From CAVPCZ01 sp963702445 (lineage in GTDB: Bacteria; Bacteroidota; Ignavibacteria; UBA10030; UBA6906), in NCBI GenBank assembly GCA_963702445.1, contig CAVPCZ010000009.1, positions 1 to 64,000 on the forward strand: 64,000 nt of DNA, read 5' to 3'. The translations under genes and the position numbers were made by a program. Shown one piece after another: positions 19,472 to 29,013 of the stretch. Every line of letters starts with the position of its first letter. The first letter of the stretch is position 1. The notes below the pieces were generated by a model that searched no databases, was not told the origin of the DNA, and worked only from the letters and a program-made list of their open reading frames with translations.

Positions 19472-19822
19472 ATGGGATTGATCAATATCGCTGACATCCG
19501 GCCGGGTATGGTCCTCGCCAGGGATGTGAAGGACCGTAACAGCCGGGTGCTGTTGACGGCAGGGAACGAGCTGACAGACAAGCACATCAAGATCTTCAAG
19601 ATGTGGGGAGTAACGGAAGCCGACATCCAGGGCGTCGCCCATGAAGATGTAGAAGCCCAGGAGACCGCTGCGCTGGATCCGGAGATCTTGCGCAGGGTGG
19701 ATCTGGAGACGCAGGAGCTGTTCATGCATGCCGGCAGCGAGCATCCGGGGGTCAAGGAACTCGCGCGGTTGTCGATGATGCGTCGTGTACGAACACTGAT
19801 GGAGGCCCCTCATGGACATTAG
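19472..19822 (+). CDS. Small protein resembling the adaptor segment of HD-GYP/HDOD proteins
   Basis: This 116-residue soluble protein starts at ATG 19472 with CAGGAGGC upstream. The first 55 residues (IADIRPGMVLARDVKDRN, then LLTAGNELTDKHIKIFKMWG) resemble the short beta-rich segment that precedes HD-GYP domains in many proteins. The rest is helical and charged with no motif I recognise. It overlaps the following HDOD gene by 11 bp, so the two products probably work together as a split version of such a protein (inference). Confidence 0.65.
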   Translation: MGLINIADIRPGMVLARDVKDRNSRVLLTAGNELTDKHIKIFKMWGVTEADIQGVAHEDVEAQETAALDPEILRRVDLETQELFMHAGSEHPGVKELARLSMMRRVRTLMEAPHGH

Positions 19823-20664
19823 TCCCCGTGACCTGCTCCGCGGATACGTGGAGGTCTCTTCGCTCCCCACGGTGCACCTGCGCCTGGAGGAGGCGATCAA
19901 CAACCCGAAGAAATCGATGTCGGACATCGCCAAGGTCATCCGGGAGGATTCGGGTTTAACCGCGCGTCTGTTGCGCATCGTCAACAGCGCGTTCTACAAT
20001 TTCCCGTCGAAGGTGGAAACGATTTCCCAGGCCGTGACGATTGTCGGCACGCAGCAACTCAGCGCGCTTGCGCTCGCTACGTCGGTGATGAAGATGTTTG
20101 ACGGGATCAAGGGGGATCTGGTGAGCATGGATTCCTACTGGCGGCACAGCATTGCCTGCGGTCTGGCGGCGCGTCTGCTTGCAACGTTCCGGCGCGAGGC
20201 GAACGCGGAACGGTTTTTCGTGGCGGGCATGCTGCACGATATCGGACGGCTGGTCCTCTACACGAAGCTGACCGACATCTCCCGCGAGATTCTTCTCGAA
20301 GCAAAGACGAACCGGAAGCTGCTCTACGAAGCCGAACGGGAGCGTCTGGGATTCACCCATGCTGTTGTCGGGGGGGTTCTCCTGCAAACCTGGAAGCTTC
20401 CGACAAGCCTCGAGGAGATCGTGATGTACCACCACAATCCCAAGGCCGCCACGCGGTTTCCGGTGGAAACGGCAATTGTTCACGTTGCGGACATCATTGT
20501 CCATTCCATGGGACTGGGCACCACAGGGGAGATCTTTGTGCCGCCGCTCGATCCGGAGGCATGGGAGCGCCTGGGAATTCAACCCAGCGTTCTTGCCAGT
20601 GTGGAGGACCAGATCGAGTCTGCAGTACAAGGATGCGCTTCAAACCATGCTCGCGGACACCTGA
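19812..20664 (+). CDS. HDOD domain signalling protein (one frameshift near the end)
   Basis: The HDOD domain begins at once (VSSLPTVHLRLEEAINNPKK, SDIAKVIREDSGLTARLLRI, VNSAFYNFPSKVETISQAV) and continues with GMLHDIGRLVLY, GFTHAVVGG and MYHHNPKAA. Near 20622 the frame shifts by one base: the last 15 residues (LQYKDALQTMLADT) read in the neighbouring frame and stop at TGA 20662-20664, two bases before the next start. The product is about 283 residues. HDOD proteins are non-enzymatic HD-fold scaffolds in signalling. The genes on either side encode kinases and receivers, so a partner role in that relay is likely. Confidence 0.8.
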
Positions 20665-20665
20665 C

Positions 20666-22856
20666 ATGCCAGAGCCAAACGAAATCCTCGAACATCTGCG
20701 CCAGGCAGAGAGCCGCGTGCGGCACCTGGAGGAAGTCAACCGGCGGGTAGGTGACGGGCTGGATTTCGTGGCCTCGCTGGGGGATTTCCAGACAAGCATC
20801 AATCCGGATCAGGATGTGCCTACCATTCTGGGGGCGACGCGCGCCAACCTGTATCGCCTTCTCTCATTTCAGGCCACGGCCTTCCTGACCGAATCGGCCC
20901 AGGACGGGAATCTGGTCCTCAGTGACTGCGAACCGGCCGCAGACCGGGCAGCAGATCCAGGACGAAATTGATCTACAGATTGAGAACGGCACGTTTGCCT
21001 GGGCCTTGAATCAGAACCGCGCGCTCGTGGTGCCGGCCCGGAAGTACGGCAAAACGCTGGTGTTGCATGCGATCGCGACCCGATCGCACATCATGGGCAT
21101 GTTCGTCGGCGTGCTGCCCGGAGACGACCAGGTGATCACGGATGTTTCGCTCAACCTGCTGTCGATTCTCCTGTTCACCTGCGCGAATGCACTTGACAAT
21201 TCAGCGTTGTACGGCAAGCTCAACGATTACAACCGGACTCTGGAGCTGGGCATTCAGGAGCGCACCCGGGAACTGCAGGTGGCGCTGGAGCAGGCCAAAG
21301 TGGCGAACATAGCGAAGCGGCAATTCCTGGCAAACATGAGCCACGAAATCCGCACACCCCTCAATGGCATCATGGGGCTTGTCGAATTGCTGCGCGACAC
21401 GAGACTCGATGTGGAGCAGCGGAAGTACCTGGAGATCATCCGCGGAAGCAGCACGGCATTGCTCACGGTGATCAATGACATCCTGGATTTCTCGAAGATC
21501 GAAGCCGGGAAGATGACGCTCGACAAGCGGGCATTCGATCTCCGGGCCACCGTGGAGCATAGCGTCGTATTGTTCACCCAGCGGGCTGGAGAGAAACAAC
21601 TCGCCCTGAACATTCAGATTGACAAGGCTCTGCCTGCCGCGGTGTCCGGTGATCCGGTGAGGATTTCGCAGATTCTGACCAACCTGGTCGGGAATGCGGT
21701 GAAATTCACGGAACGGGGGAGTGTGACGGTACAGGTTCAGGTGATGTCCACGGTGAACCGGGAGGTGACTATCCGGTGTGCGGTGACGGACACGGGGATT
21801 GGCATTTCTGCCGATCACCAGGCCGCTCTGTTCCAGTCCTTTTCGCAGGTGGACGGGTCGGCAACGCGGAAATACGGCGGTACGGGACTCGGTCTGGCCA
21901 TTTCCAAACAGCTGGTGGAGATGATGCGGGGCACCATCGGCCTCGACAGCGCGCAGGGAAAGGGAAGCTCCTTCTGGTTCACGGCGGTCCTTGGTGTAGA
22001 AGAAGTCGTCGCAGGTACCGGTGTCCAGCAAGCACCGGTCGCGAAGGATGCCCCGGATGTGCTGCGGCAGATGCACGTGCTTGTCGCGGAGGATAATGAG
22101 GCCAACCAGATGGTGGCGAGAATCATGCTGGACAAGCTCGGATGCCGGACAGAGATCGTGGGGAACGGCGAGGAAGCGGTGGTCCGGCTTGCGGATGAGG
22201 AGTTCGATGTGGTATTGATGGATTGCCACATGCCGGTGATGGACGGATTTGAAGCCACCCGCATGATCCGGCGGAGCGAAGGGAAAAGCACTGTTCATCG
22301 CACGATCATTGCGATGACCGCAAACGCGCTGCAGGGAGAAAAGGACCACTGCCTCGAAGTGGGAATGGATGACTTTCTTGCGAAACCCGTCATGCTTGAA
22401 GATCTGGCAACGACGCTCCGGCGCTGGGCGCCGCAAAGCCGTGCCGGTAATCACTCTGCTCCGGCGAAGGAAGAGCAACCGGCACGGCAACCATTGCATC
22501 TGGACATGACCAGGCTCGGCCACCTGCGCGAACTGGGCGACAAGCACGATCCGGGCATGTTCGAACGGATTGTCCGCTCGTTCCTGGACGATGCTCCCGA
22601 GCGGATCATCACGCTCTGGCATGCCATGGAAACCGGCAATGTCGAAGAAGTTTTTTCCGCAGCGCATTCTCTGAAAGGAACCAGCGGAAACCTCGGCGCG
22701 ATGGTCATGATGGCCATCGCCCAGGAACTGCAGGTGCTGGGACAGTCCGGCCAGATCCAGGAGGGCGAGACCAAGGTGCGGCAGTTGGAAGAGGAGTTTG
22801 AGAGGGTGAAAACCGAACTCCAGCAGATGGTGATGACCTGTGAGGCGAAATCGTGA
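20666..22856 (+). CDS. Hybrid histidine kinase GAF-like-HisKA-HATPase-REC-Hpt (one frameshift)
   Basis: ATG 20666 starts a frame that shifts by one base near 20940; the combined product is about 730 residues. The N-terminal 170 residues (VASLGDFQTSINPDQDVPTI, later HIMGMFVGVLPGD) look like a divergent GAF sensor. HisKA (NMSHEIRTPLNGIMG, about 21340), HATPase (NLVGNAVKFTE, DTGIGIS, GGTGLGLAIS), receiver (VLMDCHMPVMDG) and Hpt (HSLKGTSGNLGA) follow. The second half is a clear paralogue of the end of the 13789 gene, and it too overlaps (GTGA) a receiver with a four-Cys tail. This is the second copy of the same phosphorelay unit. Confidence 0.85.
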
Positions 22857-23428
22857 ACGTGCTCGTTGCCGAAGATGACGGATTGACCCGGGCGGTACTT
22901 GCGATGCAGCTGCGCAAGCTCGGTCATACCGTTCTCGAAGCCGAAGACGGGGCTGTGGCATGGTCAATGGTCCAGCAGCTTCATCCGCAGATTGTCATCA
23001 CGGACTGGATGATGCCGAACATGAACGGCCCCCAGCTGTGCCGGAATATCAGAGGACAACAGGGGTCGACGTACACCTATCTGATCATTCTTACGGCGCT
23101 GGACCGCAAGGCGGGGTATCTGGAGGGAATGGAAGCCGGTGCGGACGATTTTGTCACGAAACCCGCGGAAGCCGGGGAACTGCAGGTCCGGCTGCGGGTG
23201 GGGGAGCGGATCGTGCGTTTGCAGACGGAGGTCCGGCAGCTGGAAGGACTTCTGCCGATTTGCGAGCGCTGTAAGAAGATCCATGTTGCGGACGGCCGTT
23301 GGGAACAGGTGGAGCACTACATCAGCCAGCGTTCCGAGGCACAGTTTTCCCATGGCATATGCCCGAAGTGTTACCAGTCGGTCGTGCTCCCGCAAATACA
23401 GGCACTCAGGAGAAAGCATAGTGGCTGA
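22853..23428 (+). CDS. Response regulator with CxxC-X29-CxxC tail (second copy)
   Basis: This 191-residue protein starts at GTG 22853, overlapping the kinase stop. The receiver has D51 in VITDWMMPNMNG and DDFVTKPAE. After a linker helix comes LLPICERCKKIHV (C137, C140) and FSHGICPKC (H168, C170, C173), identical in residue numbering to the paralogue at 18920, plus an extra C-terminal helix of about 18 residues. It pairs with the Hpt domain of the upstream kinase. The output function of the tail is not known to me. Confidence 0.87.
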   Translation: MNVLVAEDDGLTRAVLAMQLRKLGHTVLEAEDGAVAWSMVQQLHPQIVITDWMMPNMNGPQLCRNIRGQQGSTYTYLIILTALDRKAGYLEGMEAGADDFVTKPAEAGELQVRLRVGERIVRLQTEVRQLEGLLPICERCKKIHVADGRWEQVEHYISQRSEAQFSHGICPKCYQSVVLPQIQALRRKHSG

Positions 23429-23870
23429 ACAGACACATATCCTCGTGATCGAGGACGATGACGTATCGCGCACCCTGTTGCATCGTCTCTTGACACGGCG
23501 ATTTTCCTGCAAGGTTCATGAAGCACGGAACGGGCGGGAGGGGCTGGACATGATCCGCGGTCTCAAGCCGGATCTCGTGCTGCTTGATGTGATGTTGCCG
23601 GAGCTCGATGGCATGGGCGTGCTGCAGGCAATGCGATCCGATCCTGTCCTTGCTTCGCTCCCCGTGGTGATTATCTCGTCAGCCGCAGACCGGGAGGCGG
23701 TCACGAAGATGGTCGGGCTTGGCATCCAGGACTATTTGCTGAAGCCGTTCAAAGCGGATCTGGTGACCAAGCGGGTCGGAAAGATCCTGACCGAAGTGCA
23801 CAAGTCACGGCAGCCGGGTCGTGTTGAGCAACCGCGGCATTCCAGGAAGACACAGGGGAAGGCATCATGA
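23421..23870 (+). CDS. Single-domain response regulator
   Basis: This 149-residue protein starts at GTG 23421 with CAGGAGAA upstream and an 8-bp overlap with the previous gene. The receiver spans about 7-125 (VIEDDDVSRTLLHRLL, acceptor D56 in LLDVMLPELDG, DYLLKPFKA). A short basic tail (about 130-149) has no fold I recognise. It could be a phosphate sink or a diffusible regulator acting on partners of the neighbouring relay. It overlaps fapA by 4 bp. Confidence 0.85.
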   Translation: MAEQTHILVIEDDDVSRTLLHRLLTRRFSCKVHEARNGREGLDMIRGLKPDLVLLDVMLPELDGMGVLQAMRSDPVLASLPVVIISSAADREAVTKMVGLGIQDYLLKPFKADLVTKRVGKILTEVHKSRQPGRVEQPRHSRKTQGKAS

Positions 23871-25221
23871 TGGGTGTATCGGCACAGACCGCGCTCCAGG
23901 TGACGATTTCCGGAGACGGCATGGAAGCCATCATCCAGAGTCAGACCCCCGTTGAGTGCGGGGCGATGGCGCCGGAAGAGATCCAGGAGGTTCTGCACGA
24001 GGCCGGTGTATGCACGGGCATCAAGGACGACGTGGTCAGGCGGATTGCCCGTGACGGCCTGGATTCTCACGGTGTGGTTATTGCGTGCGGCGTGCAGCCG
24101 CGGGAAGGCATGCCGGGACGTGTCGAGCTCGTGTTCTTTCCCGGGGATTATCAAGCAAAGATGCGCACCGTCTTTTCCGTGCGGAAGGGGGATGTTCTGG
24201 CCGTGCTGCATCCACCAACGGGAGGAACACCGGGCATGACGGTCACCGGGGACAGCGGTCCCATGTCCGCCTGGAGAACCCGGACACCTGATTCCGGGAA
24301 TGAACACGGCATTCGGTCCCGACGGCACGACAGTAGTCGCAACGGAAGATGGTCAACCGGTACAGCTGCCGGACGGTTCGCTGGAAGTGCACACGACGGT
24401 TGAAATCCCGTGCAACGTAGATTACTCGGTGGGGAATATTGATTTCTGCGGATCGTTGCTCATCAAAGGGGATGTCCTTGGAGAGTTCAGGATCAAAGCA
24501 GGGGGATCGGTAGAAGTATTCGGCGACGTGCACGATGCAGTCGTCGAAAGTGCGGGGGATGTGACGGTTCATCAGGGGTTTGTGGGGGTGGGAAAGGGGC
24601 GGATCACTGCCGGCGGAACGGTGCGCGTACGCCACGTGACCAATCAGACCATCAAGGCAGGGAAGGATGTCCTTGTCGAGACGGAAGCGATCAACGCCAC
24701 CATCGAAGCCGGCGGACGTGTGATCGCTCCTCGTGCGGTGATCGCGGGAGGCAGGCTGGAAGCGATGCTGGAGGCGGATGTATACAATCTGGGCAACTCC
24801 GAGTCATCGGCGGTGAAAGTGCGGGTGGGGCGGCGCGGGAAAGATCATCGAGCGTCTCACCGTTCTGGAGAAGGATGTGAAGCAGGCGGAGCGACAAATG
24901 GCCGAAGTGAAGGAGGCGGTCTACCGGCTGGTGAAGATGAAGGTGGACACGGGTAAACTTCCGTCCGACAAGGAACAGATACTGGCGAAGCTGCTGGAGG
25001 CGCAGAAGCAGCTTCCCCGGCGTCTCTCGGAAAGCCAGACAGAGCGTGCGGTGCTTCAGGGTGAGCTCCAGAAGAAGAGTGATGCGCGGATTGTCGTGAG
25101 GGGGACGGTGCAGAAGGATACCATGATTGAAGTGAACGGGGCAGGGAAGTTTGTTGAAAGCACGCTTGAGGCGGTCGTGTTTGCGGAGTGGGACGGCGTG
25201 CTTGAATCGCGGTCGCTGTAA
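23867..25221 (+). CDS. FapA/DUF342 polymer-forming-type protein (two frameshifts)
   Basis: The family is known for a beta-helical core with repeated Gly-rich strands and a C-terminal coiled coil, and some members affect flagellar assembly or polar localisation. Seen here: an N-terminal domain (VVIACGVQPREGMPGRVELV), then after a one-base shift near 24250 the repeat core (IKAGGSVEVFGDVHDAVVES, GKDVLVETEAINATIEAGGR), and after a second shift near 24835 a coiled coil (LKQAERQMAEVKEA-type, from 24855) and a final beta segment. The joined length is about 450 residues. It overlaps the upstream receiver by ATGA and leads into the HEAT and che genes. Confidence 0.78.
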
Positions 25222-25250
25222 CGGGGGAGAACGGGCAAGAGGAGATTTCG

Positions 25251-26662
25251 ATGATTCAGATGGTCAGAAACCACATAGCAGCCCTCCTTGCCGATGCGGA
25301 TCCTGATATCCGGCAGGCGGGCTGCAGAAGCAGTTGGCGAAGCCCGCGGCCTCGCGGCGTTGGCGGCGCTGGCCGCTGCTCTTGAGGACGAGAGCAAAGG
25401 GGTGCGGGATGCGGCTGCGCGTTCCCTGTGCACGATAGGCGGGATTAATGTCGCGCGGGCAATCGTCGAGTATATCGGGCATGAGAATATCATTACCCGG
25501 AACCTGGCCGCCGAGTTGTTGATGAAGCTCGGGGTCACGCCATCCCCGCCCTGGTGCCGTATCTCGAGCATGAGAATCAGGATACCCGGAAATTTGCCGT
25601 GGATATCCTCGGGCTGATCGGATCTCCCGAGCCGACTCCCCGCATGCTTCCTCTCCTCCTGGATCCGGATCCCAATGTGGTGGTGTCCGTGGTCGAGGCA
25701 CTGGGCAATATGCGCAGTGTTCAATCCCTGCCGTTTCTCTACGAGATATACGACCGGGACGGGTACACACGTCCGGCGGTTGCGGAGGCGCTCGGGAAAA
25801 TTGCCGACCCGCAGGCGGGGGGGTTCCTTCTGGAGCGGCTGCGGCAATCCCTGGTCACCGTTTCCGTGGATCCCCTGACCCCGTTTGCCATCATCGAGGC
25901 GCTCGGCATCATAGGAGACGCGACCGCTTTGACGACGCTCCGTGAACGCATTCCGGAAGTGAAGGGGAGAGTCCGATCCACTCTCCTTCACGCGATGGTG
26001 CAGATTGCGGAACGGGTGCGGACACCCCTTCCGGTTCTCGATGGTATGCGGGAGGATTTTCTCCGGGCGTTGCGTGAAGATGATGTACAGGTGAGGATCA
26101 GCGGCGCGAAATGGCTTGCACCCTTTGCCGATCAGGACGTCACCCGGACGTTTGTCCGAGTCCTGGGTATGTCGCCGGATCTGGATGCGATGCTCGTCCC
26201 CGCCCTCATCGAACGGCAGGGGGTTTTTGCCGCCGCAACGGAAGAGCTGAACACCATCCCCCCGGGACAGCGCCGTGCGGTCATCACCCTCCTCGGCCGT
26301 CTGGTGATGGAGATCATCCAGCGGGTGATGCGGCATTCGGGTGAACGTTTTGACGAACAGTTGTTTGTCCGGGCCTTCGACTCCATCGCGTCCCTCTGGG
26401 AAACTTCGGACGAGGAGACACGGCGGCGATCGTGGATGCCCTCTTCCGGCTGGACGGTGACCGGGCGGTGGAGTTCCTGGATGCCATCATGAATGATCCC
26501 GACCCATGGTTGCGGATGCATGTGATTGAAGTCATTGCCGCGATTGCCGATCGGCGTGCCCCCGACTTCATCGCACGTTTTCTTGAGGACGACGACGAGA
26601 TGGTGCGGGAACTTGCCATGGGGACGCTGCAGGCCAAAGGGTTTGATCTTGCCACGTCGTAA
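25251..26662 (+). CDS. HEAT-repeat protein upstream of cheR (three frameshifts)
   Basis: ATG 25251 has AGAGGAG upstream. Joining frames at about 25320, 25538 and 26420 gives about 470 residues made of repeated HEAT/PBS-lyase-like helical pairs: ARGLAALAALAAALEDESKG, DPNVVVSVVEALGNM, FLYEIYDRDGYTRPAVAEAL, DPWLRMHVIEVIAAIADRRA, DDEMVRELAMGTLQAKG. These form a solenoid for protein binding. There is no catalytic motif and no membrane segment. It lies 20 bp before cheR, so it is probably co-expressed with the che genes, and it may scaffold the chemotaxis array or act in receptor adaptation (inference only). Confidence 0.7.
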
Positions 26663-26682
26663 TCAGAGGAGCCGGACCGACC

Positions 26683-27564
26683 GTGACAGTTGCTGCACCG
26701 CTGCTGACGAAGAGCCCGCTTGTCGCCATCCCGAAGATGTCCGACGAGACGTACCGGTTGCTGCGGGAGTACATTTACCAGCAGACCGGCATCTACTTCC
26801 AGGACAACAAGAAGTATCTCCTGGAAGGACGTCTGGGAAAACGCCTGCAGGTCTTGACTATTTCCTCGTTCGAGCAGTACCTGCAGCTCATCAAGTACGG
26901 AACGCGCCGGAACGAGGAACTGAGGCATTTCTACGACGCCATCACGATCAACGAGACATTCTTCTTCCGCAATGAGCCGCAGTTCGAAGCCCTGGAGTAT
27001 ACGCTTGTGCCGGCGATTCTTGCGGCCCGGTCCCCGGGGGACGGGCGAAGCTGCGCATCTGGAGTGCGGCCAGCTCCTCCGGTGAAGAGGCGCACACCAT
27101 TGCCATGATCTACCTGGAGAAGCTGCGCCCGAAATATCCCGGACTTGGAGCTGGAGGTGATCGGGACGGACATCAACAGTTCCGTGCTGGAGACCGCGCG
27201 CAAGGGGGTCTACCGTGAGTATTCCGTCCGGAACATGCCAAAGTTGTATCTGGAGAAGTACTTCATCATGGAAGACGGCCGGTTTGCCGTGCGCGATGAA
27301 GTGAGGAAGCTCGTGCGATTCGAGCCGATGAATCTGTATGATGCGGCGCGCATGCGGCAGATGACCGGTTTCGACGTCATCTTCTGCTGCAACGTCCTGA
27401 TCTATTTCGATGCGCCTTCAAAGATCCAGGTCGTCTCCCATCTCTACGATGCCCTGAACCGGGGCGGGTACCTGTTTATCGGATACGCCGAGTCGCTGCA
27501 CGGGATTTCGACGGCGTTCAAGCTGGACAATTTCCCCAAGACCGTTGCGTACAAGAAAGAATGA
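26683..27564 (+). CDS. cheR: Chemotaxis methyltransferase CheR (two compensating frameshifts)
   Basis: CheR methylates receptor glutamates with S-adenosylmethionine. The N-terminal domain (SDETYRLLREYIYQQTGIYF, LLEGRLGKRLQVL) and the FYDAITINETFFFRNEPQFE stretch are intact. Between about 27040 and 27140 the SAM-binding core reads in a neighbouring frame (KLRIWSAASSSGEEAHTIAM) before returning for the GTDINSSVLETARKGVY and CCNVLIYFD motifs. The start is GTG 26683 with AGAGGAG upstream, and the joined length is about 293 residues. It is the first of the main che genes (cheR, two cheY-like genes, cheZ, cheA, cheB). Confidence 0.88.
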
Positions 27565-27571
27565 GGCGATC

Positions 27572-27946
27572 ATGAACAGAGTCATTCTCGCAGTTGATGA
27601 TTCCGCGACGGTGCGCAAATTTGTCTCCGTTGCGCTGACCATGCAGGGATTCACGGTGAAGTCGGCCTGCGACGGGATGGATGCGCTGGAAAAACTGCCG
27701 GGGCAGAAGGTGGACCTGCTCATCACGGATCTCAACATGCCGAACATGGATGGTTTCGAGCTGATCAAAGCCCTGCGGGAAAACCCGGAATACGGCTCCC
27801 TGCCGGTGATCATCCTGACCTCGCTTTCGGACGAGGTCAGCAAGGAACGCGGGTCGGGGCTGGGCGTCAATTCGTATCTGGTGAAGCCGTTCAGTATCGA
27901 AAAGATCCAGTACGAAGTGTCAAAATATCTCAGCTGGGCGGAATGA
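27572..27946 (+). CDS. CheY-like response regulator
   Basis: This 124-residue receiver starts at ATG 27572 with GAGGCGAT upstream. It has the acidic pair VDDSATVRK, acceptor D53 in LLITDLNMPNMDGF, Thr in VIILTSLSDE and Lys in SYLVKPFSI. DSATVRK is typical of chemotaxis or TCS-linked CheY paralogues that assist CheA signalling. It lies between cheR and the more canonical cheY at 27987, and could act as a phosphate sink or a CheV-like partner. Confidence 0.88.
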   Translation: MNRVILAVDDSATVRKFVSVALTMQGFTVKSACDGMDALEKLPGQKVDLLITDLNMPNMDGFELIKALRENPEYGSLPVIILTSLSDEVSKERGSGLGVNSYLVKPFSIEKIQYEVSKYLSWAE

Positions 27947-27986
27947 CGCCCGGGGTCGATCGTTTCACAACAGGCAGGGTGCGCCA

Positions 27987-28379
27987 ATGGCAACAGTGAA
28001 GTTTCTGGTGGTCGATGATTCCCTTACCATGCGACGCATTGTCGTCAACACGCTGAAAACGATCGGCTATGCGGACATGATCGAGGCGGCGGACGGCAAG
28101 GAAGCGATGGCCAAATTGCTGAGCGAGGGGGCGGATTTTCTTATCACGGATTGGAACATGCCCGAAATGAACGGCCTCGAGCTCTCGCGGTGGGTCCGTT
28201 CCGCGCCGCAACTGGCTGCCATGCCGATTCTCATGGTGACAACGCGGGGCAACAAGGAGGATGTCATCGAGGCGATGAAAGCGCGTGTCAGCAACTACAT
28301 CGTCAAACCCTTCACCGCGCAGGGGCTGAAAGACAAAATCGATGCCATCCTGAAGACCGCGGACATGAAACCGGCCTGA
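27987..28379 (+). CDS. cheY: Chemotaxis response regulator CheY
   Basis: This 130-residue single receiver is the likely diffusible signal from CheA to the motor switch. It shows KFLVVDDSLTMRRIVVNTLK at the N-terminus, acceptor D55 in FLITDWNMPEMNGLEL, the conserved Thr in ILMVTTRGNKEDV and the VKPFTAQGLKDKI end, very like E. coli-type CheY (DWNMP motif). It is preceded by the related receiver and followed by cheZ. FliM and FliN of the switch are encoded 17 kb downstream on the same strand. Confidence 0.92.
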   Translation: MATVKFLVVDDSLTMRRIVVNTLKTIGYADMIEAADGKEAMAKLLSEGADFLITDWNMPEMNGLELSRWVRSAPQLAAMPILMVTTRGNKEDVIEAMKARVSNYIVKPFTAQGLKDKIDAILKTADMKPA

Positions 28380-28443
28380 AAACGACAGCACCTATGAACC
28401 CGGAACGGATGATGAGACGCTATCAAGCGAAAGGATGTGGACC

Positions 28444-29013
28444 ATGTCGGTGACAAACGTCGTTGAGATGCTCTTCGGTTTGATTCCATTGCTCGACAAG
28501 GTCAAGGAGTCTATCAATGAAAGCAGCGGGGCTATTCCGCGGGCGTCCGTGCAGCTCTCCAGCGTGAGCAAGGCCACGGAGATGGCGACCGTGGAGATTC
28601 TGAACGTTCTGGACCGGATGACGGAACGCATCGCCGCCGCGGAGCAGAGTCTCGAGACCATCAAGCGGGGGCACCGGGGTGGGGGTGAGGTGGATGCGGC
28701 CGTGGCCTCGGTGGAGTCCGCGCTCGGGGAAACGCGTCAGGACTCCCTGAACATCGCCATGACGCTTCAGGTGCAGGACATCACCTCGCAGCAGATCGCG
28801 GGTGTCAGCCATTTGATCGAATCCGTCAGGCAACAGCTGCTGAATGCGCTCGGTCTCCTGGATCAGAAGGATCCGGAGCGTCTTGCGTGGGCGGGTGCGA
28901 AGCCGGCGGAACAGATGCACTTTGACGCAAACGCGATGTACACGTCATCCACCGATCGGCAGGACAGCGCTGATGCAATTATCAAGCAATGGAACAAGGC
29001 GGACAATGAATGA
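28444..29013 (+). CDS. cheZ: CheZ-like CheY-P phosphatase
   Basis: This is a 189-residue, almost wholly helical protein. The long helix has the CheZ signature TLQVQDITSQQIAGVSHLIE, where the Gln in the QDITSQQ stretch corresponds to the catalytic region of CheZ. The C-terminus (DSADAIIKQWNKADNE) resembles the amphipathic CheY-binding tail. An ATG at 28435 is also possible; 28444 is chosen because AAAGGA lies nine bases upstream. It overlaps cheA by 8 bp. Its presence suggests enzymatic signal termination rather than CheC or FliY-type phosphatases, none of which I see in the window. Confidence 0.8.
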   Translation: MSVTNVVEMLFGLIPLLDKVKESINESSGAIPRASVQLSSVSKATEMATVEILNVLDRMTERIAAAEQSLETIKRGHRGGGEVDAAVASVESALGETRQDSLNIAMTLQVQDITSQQIAGVSHLIESVRQQLLNALGLLDQKDPERLAWAGAKPAEQMHFDANAMYTSSTDRQDSADAIIKQWNKADNE

